DNA of 64,000 bases from Lentzea sp. NEAU-D7. Lineage in GTDB: Bacteria > Actinomycetota > Actinomycetes > Mycobacteriales > Pseudonocardiaceae. The translations under genes and the position numbers were made by a program. Positions 55,564-63,917 of the stretch are shown piece by piece. A model generated the notes under the pieces. The model did not search any database. It was not told the origin of the DNA and saw only the letters and a program-made list of their open reading frames with translations. Each line of letters starts with the position of its first letter. Position 1 is the first letter of the stretch. Where the stretch lies: positions 81,282 through 145,281 of the forward strand of contig NZ_JAPJDL010000016.1 of assembly GCF_026242055.1 (NCBI RefSeq). Reading direction: 5' to 3'.

Positions 55564-56040
55564 ATGGCCAAGAACCCGATCACCAGCCCGCTCGCTGACG
55601 CCGACCGCGACGCCGTCGGAGCCATTCTGCAGGCGACCTTGGTCGACCTGGTCGACCTCTCCCTGATCGGGAAGCAGGCGCACTGGAACGTCATCGGCAA
55701 GAACTTCCGCAGCGTCCACCTCCAGCTCGACGAACTGGTCGTCCTCGCGCGCAACGCCGCCGACCAGGTCGCCGAACGGGCCGCCGCTCTCGGAGTGACG
55801 CCGAACGGCACGGCGAAGACCATCGCCGCGTCGTCCGGCGTGCCCGAGATCGAGTCCGGCTGGCTGAAGGAGGACCAGGTCGTCACGTCGATCACGTCTT
55901 CACTGGCGTCGCTGATCTCCCGCATGCGCTCCCGCATCGACGAGACCGACAAGCCCGACCTCGTCACCCAGGACCTGCTGATCGGCATCACGCAGGAGCT
56001 GGAGCAGGCGCACTGGATGTGGCAGGCCCAGGCGGCCTAG
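55564..56040 (+). CDS. Dps family DNA-binding ferritin
   Basis: This 158-aa ferritin-like protein has the inter-subunit ferroxidase ligands in SLIGKQAHWNVIGKNFRSVH and LQLDELVVLARNAADQVAER, then TPNGTAKTIA, and a C-terminal helix ELEQAHWMWQAQAA. It should form a dodecamer that oxidises iron with peroxide and protects DNA. The N-terminal tail is short (MAKNPITSPLADADRD), so DNA binding may be weak. AGGAGG precedes the ATG. It forms an operon with Ohr. Confidence 0.93.
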   Translation: MAKNPITSPLADADRDAVGAILQATLVDLVDLSLIGKQAHWNVIGKNFRSVHLQLDELVVLARNAADQVAERAAALGVTPNGTAKTIAASSGVPEIESGWLKEDQVVTSITSSLASLISRMRSRIDETDKPDLVTQDLLIGITQELEQAHWMWQAQAA

Positions 56041-56078
56041 CCCCGCCAGGACGCGGCAGGCCCACACGGCCTGGCCCG

Positions 56079-57032
56079 TCAGCTCGACATCAGCAGACGG
56101 ATGGCCCGTTCCTCGATGGAACGGGCCTCGTCGACTTTCCGGGCCAGCTCGTCGTAGTCGCCACCCCCGGCGATCTCCGACCACAGCCTGCCGGACTCCC
56201 GGAACTCCTGCGCGCCAGGCAGTCCAGCCTCGTTGAGGAACTCCGCGTACAACGGCCGCGTGGCACCCGGCGCCGTGTACTCGACCTCCAGGCAGTCGTG
56301 CAGCCGCTGCTCGGGGAACCCGGGATCGTCGGCCCACCGCTGGGCCCAGCCCTTCTTCCCCTTGTCGCGCAACTGCTCCGCAAGCTTGCGCATACCGGAA
56401 AACCCGAAGTTCACGTCGAAGTTGTTGCCCAGCACCGGCCCGGTCAGGTGCTCACACGTCATCCGCACCGCCGCGGCGACATCCGGCTCACCCCGCCGCT
56501 CACCGATGCTGATCATCTCGTGCTTCCCCTGCCCCCAGCCCGACATGAACTCGGCCAACGGCTGCACGTGCGTCCCGCGGTTGTGCACGGTGACGGCGTC
56601 GCCGTCCACACCGAGCACCCCGACAGGATGCTTCTCCTTGCCCAGCAGGCAGATCACCGGCCCGTCAGCCGCCCGCAACTGCTGCTCGGCCTTACGCGCC
56701 GACGTGGTGCTGGTGACCTCGTGCGAGATGCCGGCGTGCGCAAGCGCGGTAGGGATGAACGGCGCAGGATGATGCCGCGCCACGATCGTCATCGTCGGCG
56801 CGTGACCCTTGTACTCGAACACGAAGTACATGAACCCGATCCCACCACCGAGCCCGGCCAGCATCGCCTCGGACCACTCGCCGTCGAGCACCTCCCGCAA
56901 CAGCCAGGAGTCGTGCATCTGCCCGGCGGGGCGCGCATCCTTGAGAACGTGCCTGCGCGCGGTGGTGTAGGACTCGCCGGTGCGCTCCATCCGGGCGCGA
57001 ACCAGGCGCTTGAACGACTTCTGCTCGGTCAT
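56079..57032 (-). CDS. BtrH N-terminal / DUF4872 domain protein
   Basis: This 317-aa protein shows the BtrH_N pattern of a papain-like fold used by acyltransferases such as butirosin BtrH: DSWLLREVLDGEWSEAMLAG, then LGGGIGFMYFVFEYKGHAP and SARKAEQQLRAADGPVICLL. A DUF4872-like second half contains LGVDGDAVTVHNRG and LHDCLEVEYTAPGATRPLYA. The usual catalytic Cys position near the N-terminus is not obvious, so activity is uncertain. It stands alone with no biosynthetic gene nearby. The ATG at 57032 gives TEQKSFKRLVRARMERTGES at the N-terminus. Confidence 0.75.
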   Translation of the reverse strand: MTEQKSFKRLVRARMERTGESYTTARRHVLKDARPAGQMHDSWLLREVLDGEWSEAMLAGLGGGIGFMYFVFEYKGHAPTMTIVARHHPAPFIPTALAHAGISHEVTSTTSARKAEQQLRAADGPVICLLGKEKHPVGVLGVDGDAVTVHNRGTHVQPLAEFMSGWGQGKHEMISIGERRGEPDVAAAVRMTCEHLTGPVLGNNFDVNFGFSGMRKLAEQLRDKGKKGWAQRWADDPGFPEQRLHDCLEVEYTAPGATRPLYAEFLNEAGLPGAQEFRESGRLWSEIAGGGDYDELARKVDEARSIEERAIRLLMSS

Positions 57033-57189
57033 GGCGTGCCTTCCGCGGACGCGCACGAGCCGTTCCCCACGCCTGGCTCCGCTCGTCCGGACTCAGCTCG
57101 CAGTGCACACGACTGACTGACCGGCGCCGGGAGGACAGGAGTCCCCTTTGCCTCCGCGACGCCGGCCAGCGCGGGTGACCGATCAGGAG

Positions 57190-57990
57190 GTGAGGCGCTC
57201 GGCGGCGCCGTCGCCCATCGTACGGCGCTGGCGGGCGGATATCGCGGTGCGACTGTCCGTTGGCATGCGGGGTGCGACTGTCCGCTGGAGTGCTGGGTGC
57301 AACTGCGCGTCGGCGTGCGGGCAGCGGCGTGCGGGCAGCGGTGTGCGGACAGCGGCGTCCGGGTTGCGGCTTGCCTCGCCTGCGGTTCGCCTCGCCTGCG
57401 GTTTGCCTCGCTGCTTGGGGCGGAGCCTCGCCGCTTCCGGCGGGACCGAGCCGCTGCGGGCGGAGGGCTGCGGTTTCCGCACAGCCTGGCCGCTTCGCGC
57501 GGAGTCTCGCCGTTCCAGCGGAACCGAGCCGGTTCATGTGGAGCCTCGCCGCTTCCAGCGGAACCGAGCCGGTTCATGTGGAGCCTCGCCGCTTCCAGCG
57601 GAACCGAGCCGGTTCGGACGGAGCCTCGACGCCTCGGGCGGAGCCCTTCCCTTCGGGCCAAGCCTCGTCGCTTCCAGCACAGCTGGGCCGCTTCGCGCGG
57701 GAGCACGCCGCTTCCAGCGGAACCAAGCCGGTTCGGGCGAAGCCCTGTCGCAAGGTGCCAGAACCCTGCCGTCCAGGCGAAGGCTCTTCGCCGCCCGACA
57801 CAGCCTCGTCGCCGCCGACACAGCTCGGTCGCTTCGCGCGGAGCCTGCCGCTTCAGGCGAAGCCCTCACTTCCGGCACAGCCCCGTCGCTTCAGGCGGCA
57901 CGCTCTGCCGCTGCCGGCACAGCCTCACCGCTCCACGCGAAGCCTGGCCACTTCCCGGCACGGCCTCGCCGCCACCTCACCGCACGAGCA
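57190..57990. repeat. Minisatellite-like field of short degenerate repeats
   Basis: Non-coding, very GC-rich, built of several repeat types. About four 14-bp units like GTGCGGGCAGCGGC lie at 57315-57370. 15-16-bp units like TTGCCTCGCCTGCGG lie at about 57371-57415. A 40-bp unit starting GAGCCTCGCCGCTTCCAGCG at 57541 and 57581 has a near copy at 57502. Many 20-bp half-unit variants run to about 57990. All six frames stay open through it, which is only a composition effect. The adjacent stretches 57033-57189 and 57991-58159 show nothing else. Confidence 0.8.
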
Positions 57991-58159
57991 GGCCGTCACC
58001 ACTGACCTACCTGCCTCGCCGACCGGCTCCTACGTACCGGGGGACCGGTCCACACCAAGGTGACTGCCCCACCTGCCAAGGAGGCCAAGCGCCGCGCCCA
58101 CCCGTCCCCCGCGCGATTCCTCATGACGCAACGCGCAATCCCCGATTTTGGTTCCCGCT

Positions 58160-58221
58160 CTATCCACAGGCTACCCAAGCGCAGATAACCGCAGGTCAGC
58201 ACCAGGGCAGCCTGTGGACAA
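58160..58221. promoter_or_regulatory. Two DnaA-box-like sites between repeat field and S9 peptidase
   Basis: TGTGGACAA (58213-58221, complement TTGTCCACA) is an exact actinobacterial DnaA box. CTATCCACA (58160-58168) matches the E. coli-type box with one mismatch. They lie in opposite orientation, 44 bp apart, just past the stop of the converging peptidase gene. Confidence 0.4.
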
Positions 58222-58235
58222 CTCGCGATCAAGAA

Positions 58236-60050
58236 CTACTCAGCGGCCAGGTGCCGACGAGCGAAGTCCACCTCGGCCGCCGTCTGCCGGATCGTCTCGG
58301 CGACGACCAGCGAGCCGTGGCCCGCGTCGTAGCGGTACATCTCGTAGGTGTGGCCGCGAGCCGCGAGGGCGTCGAGGTAGTTGTCGATCTGCCTGATCGG
58401 GCAGCGCGGGTCGTTCTCGCCGGCGAGGATCAGCACCGGTGCGGTGACCTTGTCGACGTACGTGAGCGGCGAGCACTCCTTGTACAGCTCGGGCAGCTCC
58501 TCCGGGGAGCCGCCGAACAACGCGCGGTCGAACGCGCGCAGCGGTTCCATCTCGTCCTCGTACGCGGCGAAGTAGTCCGCGACGGGGACGCCCGCCACGC
58601 CGACGGCCCAGCGTTCCGGCTGCGTGCCGATGCCGAGCAGGGTCAGGTAGCCGCCCCACGAGGCGCCGTTGAGCACCGACTTCGCCGGGTCGGTGAGTCC
58701 GGACTCGACCGCCCAGTCGTGCACGGCGGCGATGTCCTCGAGTTCGGTGAGGCCCGGCCTGCCCTCGATGGCGTCGCGCCACTTCGAGCCGTAGCCGCTG
58801 GAGCCGCGGTAGTTCACGTGCACGGTGGCGAAGCCCGCGTCGAGCCAGACCGCGCGGTAGGCGGAGAAGCGGTCCTCGTCGGACGAGTGCGGGCCGCCGT
58901 GGATCAGGAAGACGGTCGGGAACGGGCCCTCGCCCTCGGGCTTCGAGACCAGTGCGTGCACGTCGCCGACGAACACGTCCTCCAGCTTGTGCGACGTCGC
59001 GGGCACGGCGCCCTGCGGCTCGACGAGCACCCGCTCGGTGCCGTCGGTGGCCAGCGCGCGGATGACCGTGGACCTCTCGGCGGACGACCAGGAGTACTCG
59101 ATCGTGCCGTCCGGCCGCACGCCCGCCGAGCCGATCACGCCGGGTGCGGTGTCCAGAGTGGACAGCTCGCCGGTCGCGAGGTCGTAGCGGTGCACGGTGT
59201 TGCGGGCGTGGTGCGTGTGGACGACGAGCAGCGCGGACGCGTCCGGGTACCAGTCGGCGGCGACCTCGCCCGGCAGGTCGAGGACGATCTCCTGCTCGGT
59301 GTCGGCGGCGACGTCCCAGATCAGCAGCTCCTCGCGGCCGCGGCGCTCGTGCAGCACCAGCAGTCGCTGGTCGCCGCGCACCGGGCTGAACGAGATGGCG
59401 TCGAGGCCCTTGCCCTTGCCGTCCCACTTCTCGGCGATCGTCTCGCCGTTCTCGGCGTTGAGCGCGCGCAACGCCATGTGGCGGTTGTCGCCGTGCTCGG
59501 AGTGCGCGATCACGACGATCGACTCGTCCTTGGCCAGCGCGGTGACGCCGGCGTCGTTGACGTGCTGGTAGAGCACCTCGCTGCGGCCGTCGCGCGTCAG
59601 CCAGACCGTGGTGCCGTCGTCCGTCGACGCGGCCACGGCCGTGACGGTGCGGCCGATCTCCAGGCCCGCCGGGTAGCCGGCCGTCACGTCCGCGACCGCG
59701 GGCTCGGCCTTGCTGCCGTCGGCCTTGAACGGCTCGCGGACCCAGACGCCGAACTCGTCGCCGTCGTGGTCGTCGAACCACCAGATCTCGGTGCCGTCCG
59801 GGTTCAGCGTGGCGTGCGACGTGCCGTTCGGGCGGTCGGTGACCTTGCGGTGCTCGTCCGTCGCGCGGTCCCAGGCGTAGATCTCCCACACGCCACTGGC
59901 GTTGGAGACGTACAGGGTGCGGTCCGGAGCGTCGTCGGCCCAGCCGGGCAGGCTCATCCGGGGCGCGGTGAACCGCTCACGCCACCGGGTCTCGGCGGCG
60001 GGGTCTTCGAAGAGCTGTTCCGGAATGGCGGGAGAAGGGTGCGTGGTCAC
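58236..60050 (-). CDS. S9 family prolyl oligopeptidase-like peptidase
   Basis: This 604-aa protein has an N-terminal WD-like propeller (RTLYVSNASGVWEIYAWDRA, ATLNPDGTEIWWFDDHDGDE). A C-terminal alpha/beta hydrolase domain follows from about residue 360: PTVFLIHGGPHSSDEDRFSA, catalytic Ser in SVLNGASWGGYLTLLG, Asp in LILAGENDPRCPIRQID and His in YRYDAGHGSLVV. It should cleave short peptides, probably in the cytosol because no signal peptide is seen. This is the second S9 enzyme touching the window (see 1-161). GTG/ATG choice: the ATG at 60050 begins TTHPSPAIPEQLFED. Confidence 0.92.
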   Translation of the reverse strand: MTTHPSPAIPEQLFEDPAAETRWRERFTAPRMSLPGWADDAPDRTLYVSNASGVWEIYAWDRATDEHRKVTDRPNGTSHATLNPDGTEIWWFDDHDGDEFGVWVREPFKADGSKAEPAVADVTAGYPAGLEIGRTVTAVAASTDDGTTVWLTRDGRSEVLYQHVNDAGVTALAKDESIVVIAHSEHGDNRHMALRALNAENGETIAEKWDGKGKGLDAISFSPVRGDQRLLVLHERRGREELLIWDVAADTEQEIVLDLPGEVAADWYPDASALLVVHTHHARNTVHRYDLATGELSTLDTAPGVIGSAGVRPDGTIEYSWSSAERSTVIRALATDGTERVLVEPQGAVPATSHKLEDVFVGDVHALVSKPEGEGPFPTVFLIHGGPHSSDEDRFSAYRAVWLDAGFATVHVNYRGSSGYGSKWRDAIEGRPGLTELEDIAAVHDWAVESGLTDPAKSVLNGASWGGYLTLLGIGTQPERWAVGVAGVPVADYFAAYEDEMEPLRAFDRALFGGSPEELPELYKECSPLTYVDKVTAPVLILAGENDPRCPIRQIDNYLDALAARGHTYEMYRYDAGHGSLVVAETIRQTAAEVDFARRHLAAE

Positions 60051-60093
60051 GGTTCAACACTAGAGTCAGAGCCTGCTTCTAGGGGGATCGCAG

Positions 60094-60723
60094 ATGACAC
60101 AACCACCACAGTGGGGTGCGCCACCACACCGTCCGGCACCTGGTCACGGGTACCAGCAGCCACCACAGCAGCACTGGCCCCAGCAGGGCCCGCCACCGCG
60201 GCAGGGCCCGCACTTCCAGCCAGGCCCGCCGCCGCAGCACTGGCCGCCGCAAGGCCCGCCGTCCCAGGCCGGCTGGCTGCCGCCGAAGCCGTCACAGCTC
60301 ACCCTGCTCGCGGTGCTGAACTGGATCCTGGCCGTCGGCATGCTCGTGATCGCGGCCTTCGTGATCATGAGCTTCCTGATGTCCGGCGGCACGCTGCTGA
60401 TCGGCATCCTGCTCGCCGCCGTGATCGCGGGCTTCGGCCTGTTGAACGCGCTGGGCGCCATGTCGATCAACCACCCGCACTTCCCGAACACCATCGCCTC
60501 ACAGATGGCCGGCGGGTTCACGGCACTGGTGCTGCTGGTGGCGCTGTTCCGTTCGGTGCGCCGCGGTGTCGCCGAACTGGTGCCATCGGCGGCGTCGGCC
60601 GTCCTGCTGGCGCTGTGCGTGCTGAGCCTCGTGCTGGCGACCCGTCCGGCCGTGAAGCGGTGGATTGTCGCAAAGCACCAGCATTCTTTGTCGCAAGGTC
60701 ACATACCGCGAAACCGCCGCTGA
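60094..60723 (+). CDS. Pro/Gln-rich four-helix membrane protein
   Basis: The first 65 residues of this 209-aa protein are a Pro/Gln/His-rich cytoplasmic-type tail (TQPPQWGAPPHRPAPGHGYQ, PPPRQGPHFQPGPPPQHWPP). Four hydrophobic helices follow (LTLLAVLNWILAVGMLVIAA, LLIGILLAAVIAGFGLLNAL, GGFTALVLLVALFRSVRRG, AASAVLLALCVLSLVLATR), then a basic tail. This architecture is common in actinobacterial membrane proteins of unknown function. It is divergent from the peptidase gene (43-bp spacer with an AGGGGGA ribosome site). Confidence 0.75.
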   Translation: MTQPPQWGAPPHRPAPGHGYQQPPQQHWPQQGPPPRQGPHFQPGPPPQHWPPQGPPSQAGWLPPKPSQLTLLAVLNWILAVGMLVIAAFVIMSFLMSGGTLLIGILLAAVIAGFGLLNALGAMSINHPHFPNTIASQMAGGFTALVLLVALFRSVRRGVAELVPSAASAVLLALCVLSLVLATRPAVKRWIVAKHQHSLSQGHIPRNRR

Positions 60724-60782
60724 TTAGTTGAATCGAGCCAGAAAATCTAGGTGCGCGGCCCGGTGGGAGTTAACGTGGTGGC

Positions 60783-61262
60783 ATGTCCGACACGATGGAG
60801 CGCCTCACCGGAGCCGTGACGTTGGAGGAAGTGCAACGGATCGTCCGCACCACGGCCAGGTCTTCCCTGGCGGCGCACGGTGCGACGTTGGTGCTGCTCG
60901 ACGGCGACCTCTGCTACTACGCCGACGAGGACTCCATGAGTCCGCTGTGGAAGGGCCAGCGCTTCCCCGCCGTGAACTGCATCAGCGGGTGGGCGATGTT
61001 GAATCGCCAAACCGTGGTGATCAGGGACATCCGCTTCGATTCGAGGATTCCTCAGGAAGCGTATCGGCCGACCTTTGTGCGGAGCCTGCTGATGGCTCCG
61101 ATTCTGCGCCCGGAACCGATCGGCGCCATCGGTTGCTATTGGGCCGTCCCGCACACCGCGACCCCCGCGGAGATCGAGACGCTGGAGTCCCTCGCCCGAG
61201 CTGCCGGTGACGCCCTCGAGCGGTTCCCGGAAGGCCTGCCCGCGCGGGGCTTCATCAGCTGA
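60783..61262 (+). CDS. GAF domain protein
   Basis: This 159-aa protein consists of a single GAF domain: VTLEEVQRIVRTTARSSLAA, HGATLVLLDGDLCYYADEDS, FPAVNCISGWAMLNRQTVVI, RDIRFDSRIPQEAYR and PIGAIGCYWAVPHTATPAEI. GAF domains bind small ligands or chromophores; Cys residues in VNCISG and IGCYW could take part in ligand or redox sensing. No output domain is attached, so it needs a partner. The ATG at 60783 is 6 nt after TAACGT (60771-60776), indicating a leaderless mRNA. It ends 1 bp before the converging ABM gene. Confidence 0.85.
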   Translation: MSDTMERLTGAVTLEEVQRIVRTTARSSLAAHGATLVLLDGDLCYYADEDSMSPLWKGQRFPAVNCISGWAMLNRQTVVIRDIRFDSRIPQEAYRPTFVRSLLMAPILRPEPIGAIGCYWAVPHTATPAEIETLESLARAAGDALERFPEGLPARGFIS

Positions 61263-61263
61263 G

Positions 61264-61560
61264 TCAGCTCACGTGCCGGAAGTGCCGCAGCGCCAACGGT
61301 TGCTGCAAGTAGTCGCTCTCGTCCGGGAACGTCACCGGATCGGTGCGCCACCCAGGCCCCGCGTAGCTCTCCAGCGCCTGCTCGTCCCGCCACCGGCTCA
61401 CGTAACGCACGCGCAGCGGGTCGTCGAGGTCGACGAGCACCTCGTGCCCCAACAGCCCTTCGTAGATCTCGGGAAACCCCTTCACGAGGTCCCGCACTCG
61501 TGCGATGAACTCCTGTTCACGGCCGGGCTTGACCAGGGCCTCGGAGACTCGCGTCAGCAC
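61264..61560 (-). CDS. Antibiotic biosynthesis monooxygenase (ABM)-like protein
   Basis: This 98-aa protein shows the ferredoxin-like ABM pattern: LTRVSEALVKPGREQEFIAR, VKGFPEIYEGLLGHEVLVDL, RVRYVSRWRDEQALESYAGP. Small ABM-fold proteins act as dimeric monooxygenases or heme-degrading enzymes, but many are uncharacterised; no biosynthetic genes are near. GTG start. It follows the small membrane gene by 9 bp on the same strand. Confidence 0.75.
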   Translation of the reverse strand: MLTRVSEALVKPGREQEFIARVRDLVKGFPEIYEGLLGHEVLVDLDDPLRVRYVSRWRDEQALESYAGPGWRTDPVTFPDESDYLQQPLALRHFRHVS

Positions 61561-61569
61561 GGCTCCAGC

Positions 61570-61797
61570 CTAGTGGCGGCCGAGCTCCTCGTCGAAGATC
61601 TGGTCGACCTTCCGCGAGGCGCGCGACAGCGCCCTGATCGCGACGAAGACGACGATGAAGCCGACGGCCACCACGGCCGTCACCCAGGCTGAAGTGAGCA
61701 TGAAAACGATCCCCAGGGACTGCAGCACCACAATTGCCTTGGCCGCAATGACGATCCACGACCTGTGAGACGGGTTGGCGGCGGAGGCGGAGTCCAT
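61570..61797 (-). CDS. Small two-helix membrane protein
   Basis: This 75-aa protein has helices WIVIAAKAIVVLQSLGIVFM and WVTAVVAVGFIVVFVAIRAL, then a charged tail SRASRKVDQIFDEELGRH. The ATG at 61797 has GGGAG about 9 nt upstream; the ATG at 61806 would sit directly against the ribosome site, so it was rejected. Function unknown. Probably co-transcribed with the ABM gene. Confidence 0.65.
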   Translation of the reverse strand: MDSASAANPSHRSWIVIAAKAIVVLQSLGIVFMLTSAWVTAVVAVGFIVVFVAIRALSRASRKVDQIFDEELGRH

Positions 61798-62279
61798 CAC
61801 AAACATCTCCCGACATATTCAACGTTGGCTGAACCACTGCCTTCGTCGTTTGGATCAAGACAGCCGTTACGCAACGTGAGTTGAATCGTCAACCTTCACT
61901 CGGAAGGGTTAACGTGACCCGGCCGTTTCGTAAGGTTTGGACCTGAACGTGAGCGCTGTGTCATGCGAGAACGGTCCCGTCTGCGGCCGCCCGTGTCGAG
62001 CCACGTCACACGATCGGGTGGCTTATCGGGAACGTTGATGTCCTTTTCCGTGACCAGAAAGGACCTTCGACTCTGTGGTGGAGGGACTTCCCGGGCAAGA
62101 TCTACAAACAACAGTTGAGACGAATTCGCAACTGAATGGAATCAGTCCGGCCCGGTGGGGAAGGGCGGGATCCCGACGGCGGCAGAGGCGGCCCGGCGCG
62201 GGCTGACCCTCGCCTTCGGCCGGCTGCGCGGTGTCCGAACCGGACGGCTGGAGCTGTTGGCCAGAACGGCCCGAAATGC
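61798..62279. other. Gene-free spacer upstream of tRNA-Pro
   Basis: About 480 bp with lower GC in its first half. It must contain the promoter of the small membrane gene (minus strand). Short plus-strand frames after 62136 lack ribosome sites and family features. I see no supported gene. Confidence 0.5.
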
Positions 62280-62321
62280 AAATCAGCTCCCGTTCGCATT
62301 TATGCGCACGGGAGCTGATTT
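62280..62321. terminator. Terminator after tRNA-Pro
   Basis: AAATCAGCTCCCGT (62280-62293) and ACGGGAGCTGATTT (62308-62321) form a perfect 14-bp stem with an inner GCAT/ATGC pairing. T/A tracts flank both sides, so it can act in either direction. It lies 11 bp past the 3' end of tRNA-Pro. Confidence 0.88.
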
Positions 62322-62330
62322 GTTTATTCA

Positions 62331-62405
<75 letters not shown>

Positions 62406-62424
62406 GCTGGGAACATGTAGAACT

Positions 62425-63378
62425 CTACATCATGTCCGCTCCAGCTCCGAATCGGACCCCCTCATTTCGCCCCTGACCAGGCGTAACGGGCCTCGGAACG
62501 AGGGTCAGCAGGGAAGCTTCCGGAGGGCAGCAGAAGCGCACCGGCGCGTACGGCGAAGTGCCCATGCCGGCGGACACGTTCATCCACATGTGCGAACCCC
62601 AGCGCGAAACGCCGCGGGCTCGGCCGCGGTCCAATTCGCAGTTCGTCACCACGGCGCCGTAGAACGGGATGCGCAGCTGGCCGCCGTGGGTGTGGCCGGC
62701 CATCACGAAGTCGTAGCCGTCGGCCGCGAACGGGTCCAGCACGCGCGGTTCCGGGGAGTGCGTGACACCCAGCCTCAAGGCGGCACTGGGATCCGGGGCG
62801 CCTGCGATGTCGGCGTAGCGGTCGCGCTTCAGGTGCGGGTCGTCGAGGCCCGCGCAGAAGATGGCCTGGCCGTTCACCATGATGGTCTTGCGCAGGTGCG
62901 TGAGGTCTTCCCAGCCCCGCTCGATCATGCCTGCGCGCAGGTCGCGCCACGGGAGCGTCACGCCGTGGATGCGCTTGGTCTTGGAGGACGGCAGCAGGTA
63001 GCGCACCGGGTTCTTGAGCTTGGGCGCGTAGTAGTCGTTGCTGCCGAACACGAAGACGCCCGGCTTGTCGAGCAACGGGCCGAGCGCGCGCAGCGTGCCG
63101 GGGACGGCGTCCTTGTGCGCGAGGTTGTCGCCCGTGTTGACGACGAAGTCCGGGTTCAGGTCGGCCAGGGCGGCGACCCAGCGCTGCTTCGACACCTGGT
63201 TCGGCGTCATGTGCAGGTCTGAGATGTGCAGCACGCGGATCGGCTTGGCGCCGGGAGACAGGACGGGCACCGTGGCGGTGCGCAGGGTCCAGTTCCTTCT
63301 CTCGATTCCCGCCGCGTACGCGACGGTCGCGGCGCCGAGAGCGGTCGTGGCGAGGAGGGCGCGGCCCAGCTTGTTCAC
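62425..63378 (-). CDS. Metallophosphoesterase
   Basis: This 317-aa protein starts with an N-terminal hydrophobic segment (LGRALLATTALGAATVAYAA), then a calcineurin-like phosphoesterase domain: IRVLHISDLHMTPNQ, FVVNTGDNLAHKD, VFVFGSNDYYAPK, GVTHSPEP and MAGHTHGGQLRIP. The third motif reads GSND where most relatives have GNHD, a substitution also seen in actinobacterial members. It may be membrane-bound; the substrate is unknown. It is divergent from the YqeY-like gene, an association also found in mycobacteria near a penicillin-binding protein gene. Confidence 0.9.
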   Translation of the reverse strand: MNKLGRALLATTALGAATVAYAAGIERRNWTLRTATVPVLSPGAKPIRVLHISDLHMTPNQVSKQRWVAALADLNPDFVVNTGDNLAHKDAVPGTLRALGPLLDKPGVFVFGSNDYYAPKLKNPVRYLLPSSKTKRIHGVTLPWRDLRAGMIERGWEDLTHLRKTIMVNGQAIFCAGLDDPHLKRDRYADIAGAPDPSAALRLGVTHSPEPRVLDPFAADGYDFVMAGHTHGGQLRIPFYGAVVTNCELDRGRARGVSRWGSHMWMNVSAGMGTSPYAPVRFCCPPEASLLTLVPRPVTPGQGRNEGVRFGAGADMM

Positions 63379-63446
63379 GCGTCAAGGGTACGGAAGGGCG
63401 GTAACTCGATCGGCGCGGCATCCGGCGGGCGGTACCGTTCTGCGTC

Positions 63447-63917
63447 ATGGCGGAGTTGAAGACGCGACTGCAGAACGACCTGACCGTGGCGATGAAGGCC
63501 AGGGAGACGGTCACGGCCGGTGCGCTGCGGATGGCGCTCACGGCCGTCACGAACGAGGAGGTCTCGGGCAAGCAGGCCCGGGAGCTCAGTGACGACGAGG
63601 TCGTGAAGGTCCTCTCGCGCGAGGCGAAGAAGCGCAAGGAGGCCGCGGAGGCCTTCGACGGTGCCGGCCGGACCGAGAAGGCCGAGCTGGAGCGCCAGGA
63701 GCTCGCCGTGCTGGAGGTCTACCTCCCCAAGCAGCTCGACGACGCCGAGCTGGCGTCCATTGTGGACAAGGCGTACGACGCCGTGGCCGCGCAGCTCGGT
63801 GAGGCGCCGGGCCAGAAGCAGATGGGCCAGGTCATGAAGGCCGTCAACGCCGAGGTCGCCGGCCGCGCCGAGGGTGGCCGGGTGGCCGCCGCGGTGAAGG
63901 CCAAGCTGGCAGGCTGA
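63447..63917 (+). CDS. GatB/YqeY domain protein
   Basis: This 156-aa protein begins AELKTRLQNDLTVAMKARET and contains LSREAKKRKEAAEAFDGAGR, VLEVYLPKQLDDAELASIVD and KQMGQVMKAVNAEVAGRAEG, the typical YqeY pattern related to the tRNA-binding tail of GatB. A role in tRNA amidation or translation quality is inferred from that similarity only. The ATG at 63447 is 8 nt after TACCGT (63433-63438), a probable leaderless start. A TGTGGACAA DnaA-like 9-mer occurs inside the gene. Confidence 0.92.
   Translation: MAELKTRLQNDLTVAMKARETVTAGALRMALTAVTNEEVSGKQARELSDDEVVKVLSREAKKRKEAAEAFDGAGRTEKAELERQELAVLEVYLPKQLDDAELASIVDKAYDAVAAQLGEAPGQKQMGQVMKAVNAEVAGRAEGGRVAAAVKAKLAG

Noticed and set aside
57500..57990. 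Possible CRISPR array in the 40-bp repeats
   Set aside because: Units are directly adjacent without unique spacers, vary in length, and no cas gene is present.
57297..60731. 1144-codon plus-strand frame across the repeat field and the S9 peptidase
   Set aside because: It runs through a minisatellite and antisense to a well-supported peptidase gene, without any domain or ribosome site.
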